From NCBI GenBank assembly GCA_958295865.1, contig CATQHF010000002.1, positions 186,001-250,000 of the forward strand: 64,000 nt of DNA. The letters are read 5' to 3'. This document shows, in pieces, positions 25,948-33,648 of the stretch. A program made the position numbers and the translations under genes. This DNA comes from an uncultured Dehalococcoidia bacterium. Its GTDB lineage: Bacteria; Chloroflexota; Dehalococcoidia; Lucifugimonadales; JADFKI01. The notes under the pieces were generated by a model. That model ran no database searches, had not been told where the DNA came from, and saw only the letters and a list, made by a program, of their open reading frames with translations. The stretch's first letter is position 1, and every line of letters begins with the position of its first letter.

Positions 25948-27045
25948 ATGAATCTCAAGGCAACGGGTGTATTAGTCCTGGCGGCGCTTATCGTCGGGAT
26001 AATCGCATGGAGCAATGTGTTCGCTATCGCGGCGACGCGCATCGACGAGGGCAGCCTGGACGACTATACCATCGTGCAGAGCAGCCCGGGACGCTTCAGC
26101 CTCCTGGAGAACAAAGCCGCAAAGTCGCCCTGGTTCTATCAGGTTGCCGAGGATGACATCGAGACGATCCGCGTCTGGCACGACGACAGCGCCGTTGAGT
26201 TCTATAAGTCGGCAGCGCACACCTGGGCGTTCAGGGACCCGGAGGGCATACCGCCGAACTTCAACCGCTGGGGCGGCGTAACGCTGCTGCTCAGCGGCCC
26301 TGGCACGCGGCGCGACCTGACGGCTGTGCAGCCCATCATCGACGACCCGGCGCAATATGGGCTGGACACGCCCGAAACAATAGTAGATGTGGGCCTCACC
26401 GCCAACAGAGCCGTTCAGTTTCGGCTGGGCGACCTCACGACCGACGGCAGGCATCACTACGCGCAGGTCGTAGGTTTTCCCGACTTGTTCCTGATTGCGT
26501 CGGCATGGGGAGATGTCATCAGCAGGCTCGCCGGGGAGCCGCCAATTCCGAAGTGGTATGTCAGGCGCGACCCCAAGCTCATCGTCGAACTCAATGTGTA
26601 TTTCGGCAATCCCACGACAGAGGACACACATCTGGTTTCGTTCATACAGGACTACAGGACGAACGAGTGGACGGTCATCGACTATGAGAATGACGAAGAA
26701 CAGCGCCCCATAGACATGGAAGTATGGGAGCCGCTCATTCCGCTAGTGCCTGGGCCCGAGAACATGACCGTGACAGTCCCGACGGTCGATGACCAAGATT
26801 ATACCCCCTGGGGTATCGGGGAAGATTCCGACGCGATAGAGATAAGGTTCTCAGGCGAGACGGAGCGAGGCACACGCTTCACCGACGGCGTTCTGCTGAT
26901 ACTAGGGCACAAGAACGAGGACGGCAGCGCGTACTACGCCAAGTCTGAAACGAACTTCATACGGCAGCCCATCATCAACCTGCCCGCAGAGTGGGTGGAC
27001 ACTTTCGTAGGACTGGCCGAGAACCCGCCATACGGGGACGGCTGA
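25948..27045 (+). CDS. DUF4340 domain protein of the Gld-like ABC set
   Basis: 365 aa with one N-terminal membrane helix (about residues 5-25) and an extracytoplasmic region; a repeated beta-rich unit of the DUF4340 type is seen (e.g. YGLDTPETIVDVGLTANRAVQFRLGD). Proteins with this domain are regularly encoded after the GldG-like gene, as here, and probably complete the envelope complex. The ATG at 25948 follows GGGAGAAACAAGGG. Confidence 0.7.
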   Translation: MNLKATGVLVLAALIVGIIAWSNVFAIAATRIDEGSLDDYTIVQSSPGRFSLLENKAAKSPWFYQVAEDDIETIRVWHDDSAVEFYKSAAHTWAFRDPEGIPPNFNRWGGVTLLLSGPGTRRDLTAVQPIIDDPAQYGLDTPETIVDVGLTANRAVQFRLGDLTTDGRHHYAQVVGFPDLFLIASAWGDVISRLAGEPPIPKWYVRRDPKLIVELNVYFGNPTTEDTHLVSFIQDYRTNEWTVIDYENDEEQRPIDMEVWEPLIPLVPGPENMTVTVPTVDDQDYTPWGIGEDSDAIEIRFSGETERGTRFTDGVLLILGHKNEDGSAYYAKSETNFIRQPIINLPAEWVDTFVGLAENPPYGDG

Positions 27046-27080
27046 GCGGAAGCCGACATCGATGGACAGGATGGAACGGC

Positions 27081-27109
27081 TCGTCCTTCGATATGTTCAG
27101 GACGAACGG
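27081..27109. repeat. Dispersed palindromic repeat, type C
   Basis: TCGTCCTTCGATATGTTCAG and its paired end GGACGAACGG sit between the DUF4340 gene and cinA. Confidence 0.5.
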
Positions 27110-27121
27110 AGTTTATGGTCT

Positions 27122-28381
27122 ATGCATGCTGAAATCCTGTCCATTGGCACGGAGCTGCTGATGGGCGAGCTGGTTGACACCAACTCGTCGTATCTCGCTT
27201 CCGAGCTGGCTAAGCTGGGCATCGAAGTGCGCTGGGTTACGAAGGTGGGGGACGACCCGGATCGGCTGTTCGAGGCGATAGACCGCGCCAGCAAGCGCTC
27301 CGATGTTACGCTGACATCGGGCGGTCTGGGGCCAACCTCCGACGACCTGACCCGCGAGACTATCGCCAGGGTTTGCGGCGAGAAGATGGCGGTGCAGGAC
27401 GACCTGCTGGAGCATCTCAGGGGATTGTTTGCCAATCGAGGCTTCCCGATGCCGGAGACGAATGTCAAGCAGGCTACGCTCATCCCGTCGGCGCAGGCTA
27501 TCGCCAACCCCATGGGCACCGCGCCTGGCTGGTGGGTTGAGCGCGACGAGGGAATAATCGTGGCGATGCCCGGTCCCCCGCGCGAGATACAGCGCATGTG
27601 GGCTTATGAAGTATCGCCGCGCTTGAAGGCGCGCAACCCGGGTATCGCCATCGTAACGCGCAACCTCAAGACATTCGGCATATCCGAGGGCGGACTGGAC
27701 GAGATGCTCTCGACACTCTTCAAGAGCGAAAATCCCCTACTGGGCATATACTCCAAACAGGACGGCATTCACCTGCGCGCCATCGCCACCGCATCCACGG
27801 ACGACGAGGCGAGCGCGCTGATTGCGCCGATGGAGGCGGAGATACGCCGCATCATCGGGGACGACGCGATATGGGGCGAGGACGATGAGACGCCGGAGTC
27901 GAAGGCGGTCGCGCTGCTGCGGGACGAAGGGCTGACGCTGGGGGTCATCGAGGCGTTCACGGGCGGGCTGCTGTGCAATAACCTGACTGAAGTGGCAGCC
28001 CATGACGCAGTGCTGAACGGCGGCGCGGCGGCAAGTGGCAGGGATGCACTGGCGCGGCTCGGCGTGAGCGCCGCCCTCATAGATAAACATGGCGCTGCGA
28101 GCGCGGAAGCGGCGGAGGATATGGCGCGCGCCGCCCGTGAGATGTTCGGCGCGGATGTGGGAGTCGGAATCAGCCCGCTTGCGCTGGAGTCGGCAGATGG
28201 CAGAGTGGTCGCGGGGACTTCCTTTATCGGATACTCCATGGATGGGCGCTCAGATTCTACTTCGGGGCACTACCCTACCCGCCGCCTGCGAATTCGCGGG
28301 CGCGCCGTAACGCATGCGCTGCTGGGGCTAATTCGCTTCCTGCGCTGCCAGAGCCTGCAAGGGCCGACGCTGAGGCGGTAG
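27122..28381 (+). CDS. cinA: CinA family protein with a divergent C-terminal amidase domain
   Basis: 419 aa, the normal CinA length. The N-terminal MoCF-like domain is well conserved (SIGTELLMGELVDTNSSYL; TSGGLGPTSDDLT; AMPGPPREI) and is linked to ADP-ribose pyrophosphatase activity. The C-terminal domain normally deamidates NMN and carries ESCTGG; here the segment reads EAFTGG and the usual GIAGP loop reads GISPLALES, so this activity may be lost or altered. It follows the Gld-like set by 76 bp. The family is sure, the C-terminal function doubtful. Confidence 0.82.
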   Translation: MHAEILSIGTELLMGELVDTNSSYLASELAKLGIEVRWVTKVGDDPDRLFEAIDRASKRSDVTLTSGGLGPTSDDLTRETIARVCGEKMAVQDDLLEHLRGLFANRGFPMPETNVKQATLIPSAQAIANPMGTAPGWWVERDEGIIVAMPGPPREIQRMWAYEVSPRLKARNPGIAIVTRNLKTFGISEGGLDEMLSTLFKSENPLLGIYSKQDGIHLRAIATASTDDEASALIAPMEAEIRRIIGDDAIWGEDDETPESKAVALLRDEGLTLGVIEAFTGGLLCNNLTEVAAHDAVLNGGAAASGRDALARLGVSAALIDKHGAASAEAAEDMARAAREMFGADVGVGISPLALESADGRVVAGTSFIGYSMDGRSDSTSGHYPTRRLRIRGRAVTHALLGLIRFLRCQSLQGPTLRR

Positions 28382-28461
28382 TCTTTGAGAGTGTATAAAA
28401 TGGCGAAAGTTCTCTTGTCGTTCCCGCTTGCTTTTACGGGAACGAGTAGCAGGTTCAACTT

Positions 28462-30552
28462 TTGGGAACACTGACCGCATACCAGAAAGCCGGTATGACC
28501 ACACTCAATAACCTCCGGCGCGTACTGACCACTCGCTATCAGAACATCATCGCAGGAGAGGGTATCTCGCCTTCCCTACTGCTGCTGTTGCTCGCGCTGT
28601 CAACGGTGTTCATCTTCGGCAATGACCGCGGCCACTTCTACCGAGCCGGAAACCACGATTGGCTGACATCGCAGCACCTGACACAAGCGGTGAACCTGTC
28701 TCCGGAGCACAATTTTCTGCTGTTCATCTCCGCCACAGAGAATTCTGTCGGTGACTTTTCTTACATAACCTATGCTCGCTGGCCAATAGGCAGCTACGCG
28801 CTGGTTAAGCTGGCTACCCTGCCCTTTGGCGATGGCTCTTGGGCGCGAATCTACGCTACCCGAATCGTGATGCTGCTCTTTTTCGCCGGAAGCGCGGCGC
28901 TGGCATACCTCGCTCTTCGTAGGTTAATAGCCGACCGCTGGATTGCGCTGACCGCGACGCTCTTGGCGTTTTCTTCGTTTTACGCGCTGTACTACGCCGA
29001 CGCTTTCGCTCCCGATGTCTTTCCTGGCTTGTTCGGAGTGCTACTGACCTTTCACGGCATGGTCGTCTTTATACAGGAGCGCCGCTTCCCGCAGTTGCTC
29101 ATCAAATCGTGCCTGGCGCTGCTGCTTTGCTGGCAGGTGTACGCGCTGCTGCTCCCATTCATCATCTTTGGACTGGCGAGCGAGTTAATCAAGGTATGGG
29201 CTTTAGCCTCTGCCGCTCCCCATCCGTTGGCTCGACTAAAGCGGCTGATAGTCTGCTTTGCGCGCAGCCGCTATATGGCGCTTGGGGTTGCCACACTAGT
29301 TTTCGGTATAGCAGTTCTGTCTTTTAATCTAACCAACGAGTACTTGGCGTTCGACGGCGAGTTTTCGTTGGCGGAACTACCCACAATTAAGTCAGTGCAT
29401 TATCGCATTGGACTCGATGAATCGTTCAATGCAGAGCATGCCAAGTATCTGGAATGGGATTACTTCCTGGAAAACCAGATATACCGCATTGGCAGAATGG
29501 CGCTGCCGTTCTCTTTGAGTCCATACGACAACTATGACGTTCATGCGCCGGGCGATTTTCTCGCGGTCATTACCGGGGGACTGGCGCTAATCGTCTGCTT
29601 CATTGGGCTGATTTACACACGCAATAAGATGCTGCTGGCAACTCTGGTGATTTCGGGCTTCTTCTGGGCGCTGCCACTGCGCCATTTCACCTCTAACCAC
29701 GATTTTCAAGCACTGTTCTATATCGGCATTCCCCTGACGGCTTTCATTTTCATTATGCTGTGGATACGGAAGACATCGGAGCAGCAACTGGCTCCCATAT
29801 TTGCCGTTGGTTCGCTATTCGTGTTCGTCTTTTCCGCCGCTCAGATGGCGGGCGTTGGGCACGATTACGATCAGGCGATAGCAGAAGCTGACATTATGGA
29901 GGACCTTGTGGCTATACGCGATATAGTGAATGAGTCATCGGTTTTCATCCCTCACGCTGACATCGACCATAATTTTGGCGGCGCGCCTGTGGCGCTGCAT
30001 TACTTCCTTCAAGGAAGCTTCATCGGAACTGAAACCTACGACGAATCTGTGCCACCATTTCTCAACTCATATTCCATGGACAGAGAGAACGCCGACTTTG
30101 TCATTTTGCCGCGGCGTGAAGAGCGTCTCGGACTACTTACGCCGTACAACCGGCGGCTGTTCCTCTACGACAGGGCTATTTTAGATGGATACATGGACCG
30201 AATCATCCGAGAAGCCGGAGATCCGGTAATCCGCTCCGACTTCGATGTGTATCTCGCCGACAACAGGCTTATCTACGCCAAAGAGCAGTGCGCCGAGGGC
30301 GACGCTGCCCCAACCTTCTTCCTTCACATTGATCCGATTGACGCGAACGACCTGCCCGACCACCGCAAGCAGTACGGGTTTGACAATCTCGACTTCACCT
30401 TTGAGCGGCATGGCGAGATATTCGCCGGGGACTGCTTGGCGACCGTTCCCCTGCCCGACTACGACATCGCCGCAATCCGCACCGGCCAATATGTGCGTAT
30501 GGACGACGGCTTCAAGAGTCTATGGGAATACGAAATTCGCCTCGACGAGTGA
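28462..30552 (+). CDS. Polytopic membrane protein, GT-C-fold glycosyltransferase-like
   Basis: 696 aa. About eleven hydrophobic helices lie between residues 30 and 465, with a first extracytoplasmic loop containing AGNHDWLTSQHL, and a soluble C-terminal domain of about 220 residues. The layout matches GT-C glycosyltransferases (PMT/ArnT/GT39 group), which use polyprenyl-phosphate sugars at the outer face of the membrane. The acidic metal-binding pair cannot be assigned with certainty. The start is a TTG at 28462; an ATG at 28495 is an alternative. It stands alone, facing the VapBC genes. Confidence 0.55.
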   Translation: MGTLTAYQKAGMTTLNNLRRVLTTRYQNIIAGEGISPSLLLLLLALSTVFIFGNDRGHFYRAGNHDWLTSQHLTQAVNLSPEHNFLLFISATENSVGDFSYITYARWPIGSYALVKLATLPFGDGSWARIYATRIVMLLFFAGSAALAYLALRRLIADRWIALTATLLAFSSFYALYYADAFAPDVFPGLFGVLLTFHGMVVFIQERRFPQLLIKSCLALLLCWQVYALLLPFIIFGLASELIKVWALASAAPHPLARLKRLIVCFARSRYMALGVATLVFGIAVLSFNLTNEYLAFDGEFSLAELPTIKSVHYRIGLDESFNAEHAKYLEWDYFLENQIYRIGRMALPFSLSPYDNYDVHAPGDFLAVITGGLALIVCFIGLIYTRNKMLLATLVISGFFWALPLRHFTSNHDFQALFYIGIPLTAFIFIMLWIRKTSEQQLAPIFAVGSLFVFVFSAAQMAGVGHDYDQAIAEADIMEDLVAIRDIVNESSVFIPHADIDHNFGGAPVALHYFLQGSFIGTETYDESVPPFLNSYSMDRENADFVILPRREERLGLLTPYNRRLFLYDRAILDGYMDRIIREAGDPVIRSDFDVYLADNRLIYAKEQCAEGDAAPTFFLHIDPIDANDLPDHRKQYGFDNLDFTFERHGEIFAGDCLATVPLPDYDIAAIRTGQYVRMDDGFKSLWEYEIRLDE

Positions 30553-30561
30553 GGATGCGGT

Positions 30562-30990
30562 CTAGCTTATGCCGACTACTTCTAAATCTTGGAATCGCCT
30601 CATATCTCTGTCTTCTGATATAAGGGTTTGGACGCCGTGTTCTATGCAAAGAGCCGCTATTTGAGCATCAAACACGAGGTTCCCTGTTGCATTGCTCTGG
30701 CGTAAGAGGCTTGCGAAAATCGACCAGTATCGGTCTCGAGGCAATAGTAGGTGAACACTTGGGCTTTGCAAAAGAGATTCTACGGAGGCTAAAGCGGTTT
30801 CCAAGCGAGTAGGCGGATGAAACACTCTTTGATGTGTAACGACCCGCAGGAATTCACTTACGCAGAACACGGGAATAGCCCAAGGAGTATTCCCCTCAGC
30901 GAGTTGATGAATTATCTCGAATGCCTCATTGTGCTGATCCATCTCCTCTCTGTGTGCGTGTATCAACACATTGGTGTCAATCGCTATCAT
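30562..30990 (-). CDS. vapC: VapC-like PIN-domain toxin
   Basis: 142 aa. The PIN-domain acidic residues are visible: Asp5 in MIAIDTNVLIHAHR, Glu46 in VSEFLRVV, Asp103 in LVFDAQIAALC and Asp122 in EDRDMRRF. PIN toxins of this type are RNases, often cutting initiator tRNA or rRNA. The start codon overlaps the antitoxin stop (ATGA, 30987-30990), the usual toxin-antitoxin coupling. Confidence 0.85.
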   Translation of the reverse strand: MIAIDTNVLIHAHREEMDQHNEAFEIIHQLAEGNTPWAIPVFCVSEFLRVVTHQRVFHPPTRLETALASVESLLQSPSVHLLLPRDRYWSIFASLLRQSNATGNLVFDAQIAALCIEHGVQTLISEDRDMRRFQDLEVVGIS

Positions 30991-31214
30991 AGCCCGTCGC
31001 CCATGACATCGTAGAGCGATGCCCTGTCATCGGGATTTGCGCCCGGCATGAGTTCGCCGCCGACCGTATGCCACTTGAGCTCGTAATGTGCGGGTTCATG
31101 CAGAAACTCCCGCAAGGCGTCATCAATCAGATCGGCAAGAGGCCTGCCCTCCTGCGACGCCTTGAGCCTAGCCGCCTGATAGAGCGCGTCGTCGATGTTG
31201 ACTGTGGTTTTCAT
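30987..31214 (-). CDS. vapB: VapB-like antitoxin (ribbon-helix-helix)
   Basis: 75 aa from the ATG at 31212-31214. The N-terminus MKTTVNIDDALYQAARLKAS is a ribbon-helix-helix fold that would bind its own promoter; the C-terminal part would wrap the toxin. It is directly coupled to the PIN toxin downstream. Confidence 0.8.
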   Translation of the reverse strand: MKTTVNIDDALYQAARLKASQEGRPLADLIDDALREFLHEPAHYELKWHTVGGELMPGANPDDRASLYDVMGDGL

Positions 31215-31256
31215 ACACAAAGCATATAAGTTAATCGCATAAATTGGAAGCGACGC

Positions 31257-32495
31257 TCAGCCCATAATCTCGTTCACCAGCGTCAATCCTTCACCCAGCC
31301 TTCGACGCCAGTCGGGTTGTGGATGGCGGATTGCGTTTGTGCATACCCTGAACAGGCATACCGCCTCGCGCAGCGCCAACTCTCGCTCACTCCAGCCCAA
31401 TCGCTCAAGTGCGGCACTCCGAAAGACGCTGTGGTATGCGCCTCTGGCTTTCGCTTCCTTCTCGCGCCCGAAGTGAGCGCCCCAGCGCAGGTGCGCCAAA
31501 AAGTTGCCTACATCCAGCATGGGATCGCCCGGGCCCGCTTCCTCGAAGTCCACCAGCGCTATCCTGCCGTCAGGCAGCGCCAGCATCTGGTCGTCATAGA
31601 AATCGTTGTGCGCGATGTGGGAAGGTCTCCACGACTTGACGAATGGGGCCAGAGCCTGTGTAGCGTCTGCGAGGATGCGGCGCGCAATCTCGTCATCTTC
31701 AAGCGCCTTGGTGAAGGCTCGCCTTGCTCGACGGTATGCGCCCGCCAGGTTGAAGGGACGGGTGTTGCCATCCTGAATTGGCAGGTTCCACAAACCCTCA
31801 AGACCGTCAAGTAGCGTTTCGGGCGGCGGTTGATGCCCGCGCCGTATGTGTCCCCGCAAGTTCTTGCCAGGAATCTCCGACATCCATAGCACACCGCCCT
31901 CCTGCCAGCAGCCCGCCAGACGGGGCACGACGAAGCCGGAGCGCTGCACGAGCCTCGCGGCGTCCAGCAGAGGCGCGACTACATCGGGGCGCATTATGCG
32001 GACATAGAAATTGGCTCTGCCTAGCCGATGGCGCAATACCGCGCGGTTGCCGGGTCTGTATCTGACCTTGTCCACCCGAATGCGGCGCGCGGGAACTGAC
32101 AGGACATGCTTGTTCACCAGCCTGAGGGCGGGTTCGACCGAGGCGGTTTCGTTCAACCCGGGAAGGTGCGGGTCTTCAGGGTAGCGGTACACACTGGCAG
32201 CCCTGCCGCGCCGAATCTCCAGCGCGAACTGCTCGTCGGGCATGTAGTCGTCGGGCTGCCATTCCGCGACATAGCTGACCAGGGCGCGCCTGCCGGGGTC
32301 ATGGCTGAGCTGGCGAACCCTGATGCGATATGGGCTGCCGTGCGGCTCGCCAAACCGCGAGCAGTATTCCTGCCAGACCCTGCCACCCTCGAAGAGGCTG
32401 GAAAAGCCATCCAGGTCGCCGTCTTCGATGGCGAACTGCGGATAAATCGGAATGGCGTCAAGGACGACAGGCGCTTTAGCTGTCAAGGCTGTCAT
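31257..32495 (-). CDS. Phosphotransferase (APH/choline-kinase fold)
   Basis: About 412 aa if started at the ATG at 32493-32495, which overlaps the end of the upstream Asp-rich gene. The C-terminal half carries the kinase motifs: HNDFYDDQ (Brenner loop, Asp catalytic) and LVDFEEAGPGDPMLDVGNF (DFE metal site). The N-terminal half is about 180 residues and unusual in length. Members of this family phosphorylate small molecules (aminoglycosides, choline, homoserine, sugars); the substrate is not evident. An upstream ATG at 32504 is also possible. Confidence 0.72.
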   Translation of the reverse strand: MTALTAKAPVVLDAIPIYPQFAIEDGDLDGFSSLFEGGRVWQEYCSRFGEPHGSPYRIRVRQLSHDPGRRALVSYVAEWQPDDYMPDEQFALEIRRGRAASVYRYPEDPHLPGLNETASVEPALRLVNKHVLSVPARRIRVDKVRYRPGNRAVLRHRLGRANFYVRIMRPDVVAPLLDAARLVQRSGFVVPRLAGCWQEGGVLWMSEIPGKNLRGHIRRGHQPPPETLLDGLEGLWNLPIQDGNTRPFNLAGAYRRARRAFTKALEDDEIARRILADATQALAPFVKSWRPSHIAHNDFYDDQMLALPDGRIALVDFEEAGPGDPMLDVGNFLAHLRWGAHFGREKEAKARGAYHSVFRSAALERLGWSERELALREAVCLFRVCTNAIRHPQPDWRRRLGEGLTLVNEIMG

Positions 32496-33132
32496 CGTCA
32501 TCATCGCTGTCCGCGCTATCGTCAATGTCGGTTGCGGGTGTGTCGATGCCGTCGCTGTCCGTGCCGTCATTGTCGGTCGGTGTTGGAGTGTCGATGCCGT
32601 CGCTATCGGTTCCGTCGTAGTCGGTGTACGGGGTGTCTATACCGTCGCTGTCTGTGCCGTCGTGGTCGGTATTGATGTCAGTGTCGTAGCCGTCGCCGTC
32701 GGTAGCGGGCGTATCAATACCGTCGTAGTCGGTATAAGGGGTGTCGATGCCGTCGCTGTCGGTTCCGTCGTGGTCGGTGTTGATGTCGGTGTCGTAGCCG
32801 TCATTGTCGGTTGCGGGTGTGTCGATGCCATCGTTGTCAGTGGCGGCGTCTGAGTTGTCAGTCTCCGTCAAAGATGTTCCGTCGTCCGTGCCGGTCGCCG
32901 TCGCGGTCATGTCTCCGGTAGCCGTCGCCGTTGCGGTCACGGTAATTGCGTCATCATCGTCTGCGTTTTCATCTGCGTCGTCCTCGTCATCTTCCGTTGA
33001 AAGCAGTGTGCGAGCCAATGCCGCCTCTCCCGATGGCTCTGAGTCCATGCTGAAAGCCGCGCCGCTCCACGCAAATGCCAACGCCAATACCACTACCAGC
33101 GACGCGATCGCGCCAAGTAACTTGCTCATCAT
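32476..33132 (-). CDS. Secreted Asp/Thr-rich repeat protein
   Basis: 218 aa. A signal peptide (residues 1-28, ending in AAFS) is followed by an acidic stretch and then repeats with the core DGTDSDGIDTP and TDxDG. A 36-residue block (IDTPATDxDGYDTDINTDHD... to TDYDG) is present twice in tandem. The Asp spacing resembles thrombospondin type 3 or dockerin-like calcium loops, so Ca2+ binding at the cell surface is plausible. No anchor is seen. The coding DNA is a minisatellite (about 32530-32840) that may change in length. Confidence 0.65.
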   Translation of the reverse strand: MMSKLLGAIASLVVVLALAFAWSGAAFSMDSEPSGEAALARTLLSTEDDEDDADENADDDDAITVTATATATGDMTATATGTDDGTSLTETDNSDAATDNDGIDTPATDNDGYDTDINTDHDGTDSDGIDTPYTDYDGIDTPATDGDGYDTDINTDHDGTDSDGIDTPYTDYDGTDSDGIDTPTPTDNDGTDSDGIDTPATDIDDSADSDDDDDSLDS

Positions 33133-33308
33133 TATGGTTTTTCCTTTCGTCGTTCTAATCCATTTATGTGGTTCTCATGTGAACAGGATACAAAAAGGGT
33201 TGCCCTTTTGGAAGGGCATTATCATTTTCCGTTTTTCGCTTATTCAACATCGGGGGCGGTTGATGCCCCACACAGTTAGATTCTTGTAGAGGCGCGATTT
33301 CGCTGTGC

Positions 33309-33314
33309 TATAAT
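33309..33314 (+). promoter_or_regulatory. -10 element before the HicB-like gene
   Basis: A perfect TATAAT 30 bp before the TTG start at 33345. The best -35 candidate, TTGTAG at 33284-33289, needs a 19-bp spacer, so the -35 is weak. Confidence 0.5.
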
Positions 33315-33344
33315 CGCCGCAAAAGCGTGCGGGAGGGTTGCGAA

Positions 33345-33563
33345 TTGAATCTATACAAACTTGCTTTCGTTATGCACGAACCCGGCTATGAAACCGAGGA
33401 CAAGTATATGGCAGAGATACCCGCGCTTCCGGGATGCAGAGCGTGGGGCGACACCGCTGACGATGCTTTGGAGAACCTTCGGAGCGTAGCCGCCGCCTTC
33501 ATCGAGTCCTACAAGGAATGGGGTGACGATTTGCCGTCCGCTATCTTAGCCTGTCGCTCATAA
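33345..33563 (+). CDS. HicB-like antitoxin-family protein (orphan)
   Basis: 72 aa from a TTG with GGGAGGG 7 bp upstream; a GTG 18 bp earlier has no site. The HicB fold is visible: LAFVMHE strand, YMAEIPALPGCRAWGDTADDALENLRSVAAAFIES, i.e. the partial RNase H-like domain (UPF0150). HicB normally neutralises the HicA mRNA interferase, but no HicA frame is found on either side and the C-terminal DNA-binding domain is absent. It may be an orphan or a stand-alone regulator. Confidence 0.7.
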   Translation: MNLYKLAFVMHEPGYETEDKYMAEIPALPGCRAWGDTADDALENLRSVAAAFIESYKEWGDDLPSAILACRS

Positions 33564-33581
33564 CATCGTAGATAGAAGCGC

Positions 33582-33614
33582 AAAAAGAGAGGTCGCCCAC
33601 AAAGACGACCTCTC
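33582..33614 (-). terminator. Rho-independent terminator of the VWA gene cluster
   Basis: In the minus-strand transcript: GAGAGGTCG, a 10-nt loop and CGACCTCTC (stem arms 33587-33595 and 33606-33614), followed by UUUUUG. It lies 35 bp after the stop of the VWA gene. A 9-bp stem with a U tract is the clearest intrinsic terminator in the window. Confidence 0.85.
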
Positions 33615-33648
33615 CGATGCCAAGTAGCGCAACAGCGTCCCCTAGCCC

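Noticed and set aside
28418-28445. Terminator of cinA (TCGTTCCCG ... CGGGAACGA)
   Set aside because: It looks like a degenerate dispersed hairpin and lacks a U tract; function cannot be supported.
32452-32853. A Val/Gly-rich plus-strand frame with regular repeats
   Set aside because: It is the antisense image of the Asp-rich repeat gene, whose signal peptide and acidic composition mark the real strand.
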